Shown in pieces: positions 36,517-45,221 of a stretch of 64,000 nucleotides of DNA; the first letter of the stretch is position 1, and every line of letters begins with the position of its first letter. The DNA lies in contig NZ_JAFKOJ010000001.1 of NCBI RefSeq assembly GCF_017303275.1, forward strand, positions 806,001 through 870,000, in the 5' to 3' direction. The notes below the pieces were generated by a model. That model ran no database searches, had not been told where the DNA came from, and saw only the letters and a list, made by a program, of their open reading frames with translations. Source of the DNA: Bacillus sp. NTK034 (GTDB taxonomy: Bacteria > Bacillota > Bacilli > Bacillales > Cytobacillaceae). The position numbers and the translations under genes are program-made.

Positions 36517-38583
36517 TTGATTATCCCAGCAAAAAACAATCCCAGTTTACCAGTGATGATAAGAGTAAAAGGTATAGAATCCATCGTTAACTGGTTTGAA
36601 CAGCATCAGCGATCCTTATATGCAATTGGCTTGTCCTATCTTGGGAACCAACGCAAGATAGAGGAGCTTTTTTATCGGGCCATTTTACAGGTGCACAAGG
36701 AGCTGCCAAGGTTTAAAAGCAGCACATCTTTCGAAATATCGGTTTTATCTATTTTTATCCTTATCTGCCGGGAGCTTTCTCTTAATAAAAGTATACAAGC
36801 TTCGGAGGTAAGTGATTACCATCAAGAGATATTTCATGCACTCCATCCGTTAAAAGAGAAGAAAAGAGAAGTACTGGTTTTAACATACATAAAAGGACTC
36901 TCAAAGGACGAAACAGCACAGCTTCTCCAGGTTTCAGCCGAACAGGTTAAGGCGCTTATATTCTCAGGACTCCAGTCACTCAGAAACGGAATGGGAGATG
37001 GAGAGCACTATCACGGCTGTAAAGAATTCCAAAAGCTTTACGTTGATTATCTGGAGAGAAACATGGACCGGCCGCGAAAGATTGATTTTGAAATACATAT
37101 CTATCATTGCCAGGACTGCCAGGAAGATTTAGCAGCCTTACAGGAAGTTATGCTGGGCTTTAATGAAGCCATTGCGAAATTCAGTGTACCACCTGGTTTT
37201 ATGGAAAATGTCAAAGAACGAATTGCAGAAAGGGAAAGTCTCAATCAGCAAAAGAAGAATAAACGTAAAAGAAATGGGTTTATTGCCGCAGGTATATTCG
37301 CTCTAGCCATTTTTGCAGGGCTTTTTACAGGCGCCTTTTCAAAGCTCTATTACACCTGGACCGAGGAAAATCAGGAGCTGCGTGCCTTTCTGCAGGCGGA
37401 TGTGGGTGAGAGGCTGAACCTGGAAGCAGAAAGTGATGGGGTGAAAATAAAGATTAAGAGTGCGATAGCTGATGATGTTCAGACTCTTATTTTTTATGAG
37501 ATTGAGGATACCAATGAAAATAATCAATACATGATTAATTTTGATGACGGTGTTTTTATTGAAGACGAACGTAATATCATGAATGATCATACTTCTCAAA
37601 GGTACTATCCGCCTGATTTTGGATCGGAGCTTAACAATGAGGAAAAGAATACTTATCATGGGAAGATTAGTCTGCCCCCACTTAAAGAGGATAAAAGCAC
37701 AATTAAGCTCAAAATTAATAAGGTTATGAAAATAGTAGGTGACTCATCTGATTCTTACAAGAGTATTGAGCCGGAAGAAGGAGAGTGGAATTTTGAGATT
37801 CCCGTAACAAAACAGCCTTCTACCGAGTATGCATTGGAGGAAGATATTGAAATTGAGGGAGTACCGGTTCGGTTCGATAAACTAATCCTTGCTCCAACAG
37901 CGACAATACTGCAATATGGCCTCAAAACTGAACAGAAGAAGAAGCGGATAGACATGATCAATTTTAAAAATATGAAAATTAACAATAAAATAACGGAAGC
38001 CGATTTATTTGGAAGTTCCTATGTATATACACAGCCGGATTTTAGATGGAGTAACTTCCAGGCGCACTTTGAACCTCTTTTTGAAAAAGAAACTGATGAG
38101 GTCAAAATTCAATTTCATAGTGTGAATTTATCAATTGAAGAGCTTAAAACTGTCGAACTGGATACTTCCAAAAAGTATCCTCAAACCTTCGAATATGCAG
38201 GCAGTACCATCTCAATTGACAAGGTGGAAATTGGCCAGCCTACCAGAGTTGTCTTTAGCAATCATGAAATTAAAAATCGAGAGTATGAATCACTTCATTT
38301 CAATATTGCTACTGAGGAAGAAAATATTTCAATGGAAGGGGATTATGAAGGAGTCATCGTTGATAAGAATGGAAAAGAATATGATATGAATAAAGCACCT
38401 TTTATTTACGAAGATATTGAACAGCCTCGTCACTTTTTTACAGTTCAAAGCTTTAAGATACAAGGGGATAACGTGGTTCCGAAGAGTCTGGATATTTTCG
38501 GATATAATACAACGAAATATTTGGATGATATAGTAGAGATTGAAACTGAGCTGATAGTAAAAGATAAAGCAGGAATCCGATAA
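36517..38583 (+). CDS. ECF-type sigma factor fused to a zinc anti-sigma domain and a DUF4179-type membrane sensor
   Basis: One 688-aa polypeptide joins parts that are normally two proteins. Residues about 25-85 resemble sigma-70 region 2 (YAIGLSYLGNQRKIEELFYRAI) and about 108-158 region 4 (KKREVLVLTYIKGLSKDETA, LLQVSAEQVKALI). A zinc anti-sigma motif follows: Cys near 167 and H-x3-C-x2-C (HIYHCQDC, about 194-201). One membrane helix (about 254-273) leads to a 400-residue external part resembling DUF4179 and related domains. The start is TTG after AGAGGGGAGA. No separate anti-sigma gene is adjacent, and the next gene is convergent. Whether the sigma part is released or works tethered is unknown. 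Confidence 0.82.
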   Translation: MIIPAKNNPSLPVMIRVKGIESIVNWFEQHQRSLYAIGLSYLGNQRKIEELFYRAILQVHKELPRFKSSTSFEISVLSIFILICRELSLNKSIQASEVSDYHQEIFHALHPLKEKKREVLVLTYIKGLSKDETAQLLQVSAEQVKALIFSGLQSLRNGMGDGEHYHGCKEFQKLYVDYLERNMDRPRKIDFEIHIYHCQDCQEDLAALQEVMLGFNEAIAKFSVPPGFMENVKERIAERESLNQQKKNKRKRNGFIAAGIFALAIFAGLFTGAFSKLYYTWTEENQELRAFLQADVGERLNLEAESDGVKIKIKSAIADDVQTLIFYEIEDTNENNQYMINFDDGVFIEDERNIMNDHTSQRYYPPDFGSELNNEEKNTYHGKISLPPLKEDKSTIKLKINKVMKIVGDSSDSYKSIEPEEGEWNFEIPVTKQPSTEYALEEDIEIEGVPVRFDKLILAPTATILQYGLKTEQKKKRIDMINFKNMKINNKITEADLFGSSYVYTQPDFRWSNFQAHFEPLFEKETDEVKIQFHSVNLSIEELKTVELDTSKKYPQTFEYAGSTISIDKVEIGQPTRVVFSNHEIKNREYESLHFNIATEEENISMEGDYEGVIVDKNGKEYDMNKAPFIYEDIEQPRHFFTVQSFKIQGDNVVPKSLDIFGYNTTKYLDDIVEIETELIVKDKAGIR

Positions 38584-38602
38584 TGGTTTCCTGCTTCTTT
38601 TC
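38567..38602 (+). terminator. Rho-independent terminator after the sigma/anti-sigma fusion gene
   Basis: Hairpin AAGCAGGAA/TTTCCTGCTT with a T-rich tail; the stop codon lies in the loop. Confidence 0.75.
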
Positions 38603-38630
38603 AATTAAAGCCTTAGCTGCATTTATGCCT

Positions 38631-39341
38631 TCATCTCCCTATATCAATCACCATCGACTCCACCAATTCGGCCCTAATATTCGTAATGTGCCCCTCCATT
38701 AATTCCTTCGCTCTATCCCCATTTCCAGAGGCAATAGCCAGATAAATTTCCTTATGTTCTTCCATTGTATCCTCGTAACGGGACGGATCCTTAAAGCGAT
38801 GATTCTGTGTAGCTCTAATGGTATCTTCCATATGTCCTTTTAGAGTATGTATTAATTCAATGAAAATCGAATTATGAGTGGCCACGGCAATCCCAATGTG
38901 AAAGTCAAGGTCGGCTTTTAACGCTAATTCCGGGTCTTGTTTGGACAGAGCCATATGATTCAAAGCTATCCGCAGCTTCTCCAGGTCTGCCGAAGTGGCT
39001 CTTTTGGCAGCAAGAAAGGAGGATTCGACTTCCAGTGCACGCCTGAGCTCTAGCATTTCATATACTAGGGGATTTTCCGATTTGACAGCTGTGATGATTT
39101 CTTCTTTTCTTGCATGGACATCAGAGACTTTAACGTAGCTTCCGCCTCCCTGGCGGATATCGATGAGCCCGTTCAGTTCCATGGTTCTCAGGGCTTCTCT
39201 GATGGTTGTCCGGCTGACATTGAATTGGCCTGCCAATTCTCTTTCTGAAGGCAGTCTATCACCCGGTTTCAGATTTCCTCCTAAATAGCATTCTATAATT
39301 TTATCTACTAAAACCAGATAGGTCTTTTTTTTCTCTGCCAT
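38631..39341 (-). CDS. FadR/LldR-type GntR family regulator
   Basis: A 236-aa regulator with an N-terminal GntR winged helix (LKPGDRLPSERELAGQFNVS, RTTIREALRTMELNGLI) and a C-terminal all-helical FCD domain with the metal-binding histidine pattern (DLDFHIGIAVATHN, ETMEEHKEIYLAI). FCD regulators sense organic acids such as lactate or glycolate. The start at 39341 is chosen for family length; an upstream GTG adds twelve residues. It is divergent from a D-2-hydroxyacid dehydrogenase gene with an LldR-like operator between them. Confidence 0.87.
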   Translation of the reverse strand: MAEKKKTYLVLVDKIIECYLGGNLKPGDRLPSERELAGQFNVSRTTIREALRTMELNGLIDIRQGGGSYVKVSDVHARKEEIITAVKSENPLVYEMLELRRALEVESSFLAAKRATSADLEKLRIALNHMALSKQDPELALKADLDFHIGIAVATHNSIFIELIHTLKGHMEDTIRATQNHRFKDPSRYEDTMEEHKEIYLAIASGNGDRAKELMEGHITNIRAELVESMVIDIGR

Positions 39342-39441
39342 TCCCCGTAACCTCTTTTCAAAATAGGCCTCATTCACTTTTCTAAATGTAACAGACCTAA
39401 AATCTATTAATCAATACTGAAAAATAAATAAAATTAATAAT

Positions 39442-39510
39442 TGAATTTTTCTGATAAGTTAGTATAATTGACTTAACTTGTTGGACCAATTATAACATTG
39501 GTTTGACCAA
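39442..39510 (+). promoter_or_regulatory. Promoter and FadR/LldR-type operator of the hydroxyacid operon
   Basis: TTGAAT (39442-39447), 16-bp spacer, TATAAT (39464-39469). Downstream of the start point lies TGGTTTGACCA (39499-39509), an exact TGGT-N3-ACCA operator of the FadR/LldR family, and a half site TTGGACCAA (39481-39489). An operator placed there should block transcription until the effector releases the GntR protein. Confidence 0.75.
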
Positions 39511-39540
39511 ATTTTTAGCAGAAGAAAGAAGGAGTATAGG

Positions 39541-40932
39541 ATGGAAACAGCTAGTATGAGCCTCGTACATGCTTTAAAAGAGGTTCTTTCTGAGCAGCAG
39601 GTAACAGAAAATCAGACAGTCAGAGAATTGCATGGAAGGGATGAATCATACCACAAGGAGAGCCTTCCCGATATTGTGGTTTTTCCTGAAACAGCCCAGC
39701 AGGTCAGTGAAGTGGTCAAGCTTGCAAATCAATATAAAGTGCCAATCGTTCCTTTTGGTCTGGGGTCCAGTCTCGAGGGGCACGTCATACCGTACGAACA
39801 TGGAATTACAATTGATTTTTCCTTAATGAATAAAATCCTCGAAGTGCGTGAAAATGATTTCCTTGTCCGGGTACAGCCTGGAGTAACCCGCACGCAGCTA
39901 AACAAGGAATTGAAAAAATATGGTCTGTTTTTCTCTGTGGATCCGGGGGCGGATGCTACGCTTGGCGGAATGGCGGCAACTAATGCCAGCGGAACAACAT
40001 CGGTAAAATATGGAGTGATGCGTGATCAGGTGCGTGATTTGGAAGTGGTTCTGGCTGATGGTTCGATCATACATACAGGAAATTTAGCTGCTAAATCCTC
40101 ATCGGGATACCATTTAAATGGTTTATTCGTTGGTTCTGAGGGGACGCTTGGCTGCTTTACGGAATTGACTTTAAGAGTATATGGTATTCCGGAGCATGTG
40201 ATGGCGGCAAGAGCTTCTTTCCCTTCATTGAACGATGCGGTGGAAGCGGTTGTTTCTATTTTACAGGCAGGGGTTCCGATTGCAAGAGTGGAGCTTGTGG
40301 ATGAACCATCCATGAAGCAGGTGAACCTGTTCAGTGAAACAAACTATAACGAAAGTCCAACACTCTTTTTGGAGTTTCACGGCAATGAAGCCGGTTTGAA
40401 ACAGGATGTCGCCTTCACAAGAGAAATAGTCGAGGACCATCGTTGCCTCGATATTGAATTTGAAACCGATAATGCCGCAAGAAATCGCTTGTGGGAGGCC
40501 CGGCATAACCTTGCTTATGCTTATATCCATGGCCACCCCGGGAAGAAAATGATGGTAACAGATGTATGCCTGCCGATTTCAGAACTTTCTGGCGCTATCA
40601 GCCATGCCAGGGAAGCGGTCGATTCACTGAGACTACCTGGAGGGATCGTCGGACATGTAGGAGATGGAAATTACCATACACTTCTCATGATTGATATGAG
40701 TAATCCGGAAGAGGTGGCAAAGGCAGAGAAGTTCAATGAACAAATTGTCATCTATGCGCTTGAGCGGGGCGGAACATGCACAGGTGAGCATGGAGTGGGT
40801 GTAGGCAAGCAGAAATACCAGCAACAAGAACATGGCCAGGCTCTTCAGGTTATGGAAAAAATCAAACAGGCCCTCGATCCAGATAACCTTTTTAACCCAA
40901 ATAAAATCTTAAAGACAAGAGAAGGAGCGTGA
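39541..40932 (+). CDS. FAD-linked D-2-hydroxyacid (D-lactate/glycolate) dehydrogenase
   Basis: A 463-aa FAD enzyme of the vanillyl-alcohol-oxidase family. The PCMH-type FAD domain has VPFGLGSSLEGH and DPGADATLGGMAATNASGT; the C-terminal catalytic domain ends with GGTCTGEHGVGVGK. It resembles LDHD-type D-lactate dehydrogenases and the GlcD subunit of glycolate oxidase, but no GlcE or GlcF partner is present, which favours a single-subunit D-lactate-type enzyme. A ribosome site AAGAAGGAG precedes the ATG. The BASS-type transporter follows after four bases. Confidence 0.85.
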   Translation: METASMSLVHALKEVLSEQQVTENQTVRELHGRDESYHKESLPDIVVFPETAQQVSEVVKLANQYKVPIVPFGLGSSLEGHVIPYEHGITIDFSLMNKILEVRENDFLVRVQPGVTRTQLNKELKKYGLFFSVDPGADATLGGMAATNASGTTSVKYGVMRDQVRDLEVVLADGSIIHTGNLAAKSSSGYHLNGLFVGSEGTLGCFTELTLRVYGIPEHVMAARASFPSLNDAVEAVVSILQAGVPIARVELVDEPSMKQVNLFSETNYNESPTLFLEFHGNEAGLKQDVAFTREIVEDHRCLDIEFETDNAARNRLWEARHNLAYAYIHGHPGKKMMVTDVCLPISELSGAISHAREAVDSLRLPGGIVGHVGDGNYHTLLMIDMSNPEEVAKAEKFNEQIVIYALERGGTCTGEHGVGVGKQKYQQQEHGQALQVMEKIKQALDPDNLFNPNKILKTREGA

Positions 40933-40936
40933 TGTA

Positions 40937-41911
40937 ATGAAGGTATTAGAAGCGGTCAGTACCATTGCCGGAAAATATTTTGCCGTGTGGGTGATCTTCA
41001 CATCGGTTATTGCCTTTATGTTTCCTGACCCATTTTTGGGGTTGGGAGGCTATATCACCATCCTTCTCGGTGTCGTCATGTTTGGAATGGGGCTTACACT
41101 GAAGGCAGTCGATTTTAAAATCATCTTTACCAAACCGCTGCCTGTGTTAATCGGAGTTTGTGCACAGTTCATTATCATGCCGCTGGTCGCTTTCGTCATT
41201 GCGAAACTTTTGAATTTGCCGGCGGAATTGGCAGCGGGACTTGTTTTGCTTGGCTGTGTACCTGGGGGAACGGCTTCTAACGTTATGGTGTATCTGGCAA
41301 AGGGAAATGTACCGTTATCCATCGCCATGACTTCCGTTTCAACTCTATTGGCGCCGATCATGACACCGCTGCTTCTCCTGATGCTTGCCGGCCAATGGAT
41401 GCCGGTTGATGCTGTTGCCATGTTTATGTCTATTGTGCAGGTTATCATTGTACCGATTGTTCTAGGCCTGGCCATCAAGAAATTCTTCCCTGTGGCTGTG
41501 GAAAAAAGTTTAACTGTTTTACCTCTTATTTCCGTAGCAGCGATTATCACGATTGTGGCTGCAGTCGTTTCGGGCAATTCGGCAACCATCGCCGCATCTG
41601 GGCTTCTGATTTTTACAGCCGTCATGCTCCACAATGGATTCGGACTCCTGCTTGGCTATTTTGCAGGAAAAGTGCTTGGTCAGGATGAAGTAAACCGAAG
41701 AGCGATTGCCATTGAAGTTGGCATGCAGAACTCCGGTTTAGGTGTTGCCCTTGCAACTGCCCATTTTGGGCCGTTGGCAGCACTTCCAAGTGTGCTGGCA
41801 GCTGCCTGGCATAACATTTCAGGGCCGATTCTGGCGACTTATTGGTCGAAGAAACCTGCTGTGAAAAGTGAACTAGAAACGGCAGTTAAGCCAGTTGAGG
41901 TGAAACTATAA
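40937..41911 (+). CDS. BASS (bile acid:sodium symporter) family transporter
   Basis: A 324-aa membrane protein with nine to ten helices. Family signatures are GVVMFGMGLTLK, the crossover motif LLGCVPGGTASNVMVYLAKGN and the second one EVGMQNSGLGVALA. Bacterial members transport small organic anions with sodium (YocS-like, PanS-like). It is translationally close to the dehydrogenase and under the same promoter and GntR operator, so a 2-hydroxyacid or related keto-acid is a plausible substrate; that is inference. Confidence 0.85.
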   Translation: MKVLEAVSTIAGKYFAVWVIFTSVIAFMFPDPFLGLGGYITILLGVVMFGMGLTLKAVDFKIIFTKPLPVLIGVCAQFIIMPLVAFVIAKLLNLPAELAAGLVLLGCVPGGTASNVMVYLAKGNVPLSIAMTSVSTLLAPIMTPLLLLMLAGQWMPVDAVAMFMSIVQVIIVPIVLGLAIKKFFPVAVEKSLTVLPLISVAAIITIVAAVVSGNSATIAASGLLIFTAVMLHNGFGLLLGYFAGKVLGQDEVNRRAIAIEVGMQNSGLGVALATAHFGPLAALPSVLAAAWHNISGPILATYWSKKPAVKSELETAVKPVEVKL

Positions 41912-41921
41912 ATATGGGTTT

Positions 41922-41964
41922 AGGTGTCTGGCCCTTAAAGCTTAAGAGGGCAGGCACCTTTTTT
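41922..41964 (+). terminator. Rho-independent terminator after the BASS transporter gene
   Basis: Long stem AGGTGTCTGGCCCTTAA/TTAAGAGGGCAGGCACCT followed by six T. Confidence 0.88.
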
Positions 41965-42002
41965 GTACGTATCGAAAACAATCTAAATAGTTTTATAGGC
42001 TA

Positions 42003-42031
42003 TTGACAACGTTTACAAATAATACTAGAAT
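42003..42031 (+). promoter_or_regulatory. glpT promoter overlapped by a cre site
   Basis: TTGACA (42003-42008), 17-bp spacer, TAGAAT (42026-42031). The bases 42003-42018, TTGACAACGTTTACAA, match the CcpA cre consensus at 15 of 16 positions, so catabolite repression by glucose is expected. Confidence 0.8.
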
Positions 42032-42067
42032 GTGACATAACAAGTTAACTATGGTGGAGAAACGGAG

Positions 42068-42130
42068 AACCCATGCTTTTTGCACTTCCATTCCTGGAAG
42101 TGTTAATAAAGTATGGGTTTTGTTTTTTTT
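42068..42130 (+). terminator. Leader terminator upstream of glpT, candidate GlpP antitermination site
   Basis: The leader forms AACCCATGCTTT/AAAGTATGGGTT with an inner hairpin CACTTCC/GGAAGTG and ends in eight T, about 45 bases before the glpT start. B. subtilis glpTQ, glpFK and glpD have leader terminators overcome by the antiterminator GlpP with glycerol-3-phosphate. The equivalent role here is inference; the segment ACGGAGAACCC before the stem may be the binding site. Confidence 0.6.
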
Positions 42131-42173
42131 AACAGTTAATATTGTTGTCAAATCTATCTTAGGGGGAACCTGA

Positions 42174-43541
42174 ATGTTCAAACTGTTTAAGCCTGCTCCC
42201 CCAATTGAAAGATTGCCTGAAGAACAAATTGATTCTGAGTATAAAAAACTTAGATTTCAAGTATTTCTGGGAATTTTCATTGGTTATGCAGCGTATTATT
42301 TGATCCGGAAAAACTTCTCATTGGCCATGCCGTACTTTATTGAAGAAGGTTATTCCAAAACAGAACTTGGCTTTGCGTTATCTGCTATTTCTATTTCCTA
42401 TGGCATCAGTAAATTTGTCATGGGGACCTTTTCAGACCGGAGTAATCCAAGGATATTCTTGCCTGCAGGTTTAATTCTTTCTGCTATTATTTCTTTATTA
42501 ATGGGGTTTGTTCCTTTCTTTACTTCATCTGTTGCTATTATGTTTATTATGCTTTTCTTAAATGGCTGGTTCCAGGGAATGGGCTGGCCGCCTTCTGGCC
42601 GTGTTCTTGTACACTGGTTCAGCATCAATGAAAGAGGAAACAAAACAGCCATTTGGAATGTAGCCCATAATGTCGGCGGGGGGCTAATGGCACCTCTTGC
42701 CGTGGCTGGTGCGGCGATGTTCGCAGGCATAGCCGGAAGCTCTTCTTCAGGCTATGAAGGTGTATTTATATTACCTGCTCTTGTAGCCATTGTTGTTGCA
42801 TTCATGGCCTACTTCCTCATTCGTGATACTCCTCAATCGGTAGGACTGCCAACCATTGAAGAATATCGCAATGATTATCCAAGTAAAACTAAGAAAACCT
42901 TTGAAACAGAATTAACAACTAAAGAAATTCTGTTCAAGTATGTATTAAATAATAAATGGGTTTGGGCCATTGCTATTGCTAATATTTTCGTTTATTTCGT
43001 CCGCTATGGTGTACTGGACTGGGCACCAACTTATTTGAGTGAAGAAAAAGGCTTCGATATGAGCAAGTCCAGCGTAGCCTATTTTCTATATGAGTGGGCG
43101 GGTATACCAGGAACACTATTATGCGGCTGGATCTCAGATAAGTTTTTCAAAGGGCGCCGTGGTCCTGCAGGCTTTGTGTTTATGCTGGGAGTATTGATCG
43201 CCGTTCTTATTTATTGGTTTAATCCGGCAGGAAATCCAACGATCGACATGATTTGTTTGATTGCAATCGGTTTCCTTATTTATGGACCGGTAATGTTAAT
43301 TGGCCTTCAGGCACTTGATTTCGTTCCTAAAAAGGCTGCCGGAACTGCAGCAGGATTAACTGGTTTGTTTGGCTACCTCGGAGGTACTGTAACTGCTAAT
43401 GCGTTAATGGGTGTTATCGTAGATGCATCTGGATGGGATGCAGGATTTATGCTGTTAACCGCATCTTGTGTCCTTGCAGCCATCATATTCGCTGTAACGT
43501 GGAATGTCCGTGGTCAAGAAGTTGTTAAAAATCAACATTAA
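42174..43541 (+). CDS. glpT: Glycerol-3-phosphate transporter GlpT (organophosphate:phosphate antiporter)
   Basis: Major-facilitator protein of 455 aa with twelve helices. The family motif is clear: [19 protein letters not shown] near the N terminus, then [17 protein letters not shown] and [15 protein letters not shown]. GlpT, UhpT and PgtP are close relatives, so a different phosphorylated substrate is possible, but the cre site and leader terminator favour glycerol-3-phosphate. No glpQ follows. AGGGGGAAC precedes the ATG. Confidence 0.88.
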   Translation: MFKLFKPAPPIERLPEEQIDSEYKKLRFQVFLGIFIGYAAYYLIRKNFSLAMPYFIEEGYSKTELGFALSAISISYGISKFVMGTFSDRSNPRIFLPAGLILSAIISLLMGFVPFFTSSVAIMFIMLFLNGWFQGMGWPPSGRVLVHWFSINERGNKTAIWNVAHNVGGGLMAPLAVAGAAMFAGIAGSSSSGYEGVFILPALVAIVVAFMAYFLIRDTPQSVGLPTIEEYRNDYPSKTKKTFETELTTKEILFKYVLNNKWVWAIAIANIFVYFVRYGVLDWAPTYLSEEKGFDMSKSSVAYFLYEWAGIPGTLLCGWISDKFFKGRRGPAGFVFMLGVLIAVLIYWFNPAGNPTIDMICLIAIGFLIYGPVMLIGLQALDFVPKKAAGTAAGLTGLFGYLGGTVTANALMGVIVDASGWDAGFMLLTASCVLAAIIFAVTWNVRGQEVVKNQH

Positions 43542-43552
43542 GATAAAAAAGA

Positions 43553-43581
43553 AAGTGTCTAATCATTAGGCACTTTTTTTT
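43553..43581 (+). terminator. Rho-independent terminator after glpT
   Basis: Hairpin AAGTGTCTAAT/ATTAGGCACTT followed by eight T. Confidence 0.9.
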
Positions 43582-43694
43582 ATGCTCAAAAATGCGTTAA
43601 AAAACTAAGGTAATAAGTATCTTTTTCTTAAAAGAAAATCTTTTTTTAAAACTATCTTGACTAACAGCAAATTATGGAATATATTTTAATTAAC

Positions 43695-43713
43695 AATTAA
43701 CAAAATGTTAATT
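43695..43713. promoter_or_regulatory. Palindromic operator candidate of the NAD-salvage operon
   Basis: AATTAACAAAATGTTAATT is a perfect eight-base inverted repeat around AAA, 20 bases before the start of the NrtR-like gene. Further TTAATTAAC half sites lie just upstream. It is the natural candidate for autoregulation by the NrtR-like protein. Confidence 0.65.
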
Positions 43714-43732
43714 AAAAAAGAGGTGAACAAAA

Positions 43733-44497
43733 TTGAAAAAAATATATATTACCCCAGACGGTTACACAAGCGATATAGCGGTTTTTACAATTACATCTGA
43801 GCTCTCGGGAGAATATAAACCTCCAAAAAAAGAACTGAAAATCATGCTTATAAAAAGATCCGAGCTGGACCATGAAGGAAATCCAAATATAGAAGCAGGA
43901 AAGTGGGCACTCCCCGGGGGTTTTGTACGTCCCAATGAGACAGCGTTTCAGGCAGCTTTGCGAAGGTTAACCGAGGAAACCGGGGTGGAAGGACTGAAAA
44001 TAAAACATTTTGGTGTCTATGATTCTTCTGGCCGGGATCAGCGGGGATGGATAATTTCTAATGCTCATTATGTCATTGCAAATGAAGCGGCATTAAGGAG
44101 CCGGAAAAAGACTTTTGATGCTTCTGAAATTGAGCTGTTTACTCTTGAAGAGGCACTTGAACTTGATCTTGCATTCGATCATCGGACCATTATGGATGAT
44201 GCACTTTGGTTTATTAAAAAAGATATGGCGCTCACAACACTTGCTAAGCACTTTCTTCCTGAGGAATTTGTGCTCTCTGAACTGCAGGGGGTATTACTGA
44301 CGGTCTTGGATGATCCTTCGATCTCGACTGATGCTGCCTTTTTCAGAAAAGCACCGACACTGCCTTTTATTGAAGCGGTATCGGAAGACGGAAAGTCTAA
44401 GAAATCAAACCGCTATTCCAAAACGCCTGCCCAGCTTTATCGATTCAATGATTTCCAGCCGATTGTGTCCGTGTATAGAAATAAGCTGCAGGGGTGA
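43733..44497 (+). CDS. NrtR-like Nudix-domain regulator of NAD metabolism
   Basis: A 254-aa protein with an N-terminal Nudix domain (about residues 10-150) and a C-terminal winged-helix-like part (ELQGVLLTVLDDPSISTDAAF, SNRYSKTPAQLYRF). The Nudix box reads GGFVRPNETAFQAALRR followed by LTEETG, so the catalytic RE pair has become RR. A degraded box with a DNA-binding tail is typical of NrtR repressors, which sense ADP-ribose. pnuC and nadR follow in the same operon. An active ADP-ribose hydrolase is the less likely alternative. The start is TTG after AGAGGTGA. Confidence 0.8.
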   Translation: MKKIYITPDGYTSDIAVFTITSELSGEYKPPKKELKIMLIKRSELDHEGNPNIEAGKWALPGGFVRPNETAFQAALRRLTEETGVEGLKIKHFGVYDSSGRDQRGWIISNAHYVIANEAALRSRKKTFDASEIELFTLEEALELDLAFDHRTIMDDALWFIKKDMALTTLAKHFLPEEFVLSELQGVLLTVLDDPSISTDAAFFRKAPTLPFIEAVSEDGKSKKSNRYSKTPAQLYRFNDFQPIVSVYRNKLQG

Positions 44498-44525
44498 AAA
44501 GCAAATCATAAAAGGGGAGATTCAC

Positions 44526-45221
44526 ATGGGGATCTTTAAGAACTGGACGCGGTTCGAAATAATATGGCTGATCACGTTTACATTTGTTAACATTTATCTT
44601 TTCTTTGCCTGGTCGGATTCAATGCTTGGCCTGATTTCCTCCATAAGCGGCATGTTATGTGTGGTGCTGGTGGCAAAGGGGAAGATTGCAAACTATTACT
44701 TTGGCATTGTTCAAACTTTAACCTATGCTTATATTGCATACGGCTATGGTCTATATGGAGAAGCCATGCTCAATGCACTGTTTTATTTTCCGGTGCAATT
44801 TATCGGAATTTATCTGTGGAGACAGCATAAAACAATTCGGGATGTTAAAGGGGAAGATGTAAAAGTTAAAAGCCTGACTAAAAAGGGCTGGCTCTATACA
44901 TTAGTAGCTATTGTCGTACTTACAATTGGATATGGGTTTTTTCTTAGATATTTAGAAGGCAATTTTGTCTGGACGGATTCAGCTACAAATGTCCTTTCGA
45001 TAACTGCACAAATATTGATGCTGAAGAGATTTGCGGAGCAATGGCTCCTGTGGATTTCCGTTAATGTATTATCGATTATTCTTTGGGCGAGTGCTCTCAT
45101 CTCACAGGGAGGCAATGACTTTTCGATGCTGGTCATGTGGACTGCTTTCCTGGTCAACAGCATTTATGGTTATATCAACTGGCGGAAATTGTATGTGAAC
45201 CAGAAGAAGGAGGCGATTTAA
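44526..45221 (+). CDS. pnuC: Nicotinamide riboside transporter PnuC
   Basis: A 231-aa membrane protein with about seven helices, of the facilitated-diffusion PnuC family. The family's substrate region is visible in YFGIVQTLTYAYIAYGYGLYGEAMLN and in QWLLWISVNVLSIILW; the paired tryptophans and asparagine there line the binding site in known structures. I place the start at 44526, after AAAGGGGAG; an upstream in-frame extension overlaps the previous gene. The nadR gene begins at the next base after its stop codon. Confidence 0.92.
   Translation: MGIFKNWTRFEIIWLITFTFVNIYLFFAWSDSMLGLISSISGMLCVVLVAKGKIANYYFGIVQTLTYAYIAYGYGLYGEAMLNALFYFPVQFIGIYLWRQHKTIRDVKGEDVKVKSLTKKGWLYTLVAIVVLTIGYGFFLRYLEGNFVWTDSATNVLSITAQILMLKRFAEQWLLWISVNVLSIILWASALISQGGNDFSMLVMWTAFLVNSIYGYINWRKLYVNQKKEAI

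Noticed and set aside
43733..44497. Annotating the Nudix protein as an active ADP-ribose pyrophosphatase
   Set aside because: The catalytic RE pair of the Nudix box is RR and there is a C-terminal winged-helix-like part, so a regulator is the better call.
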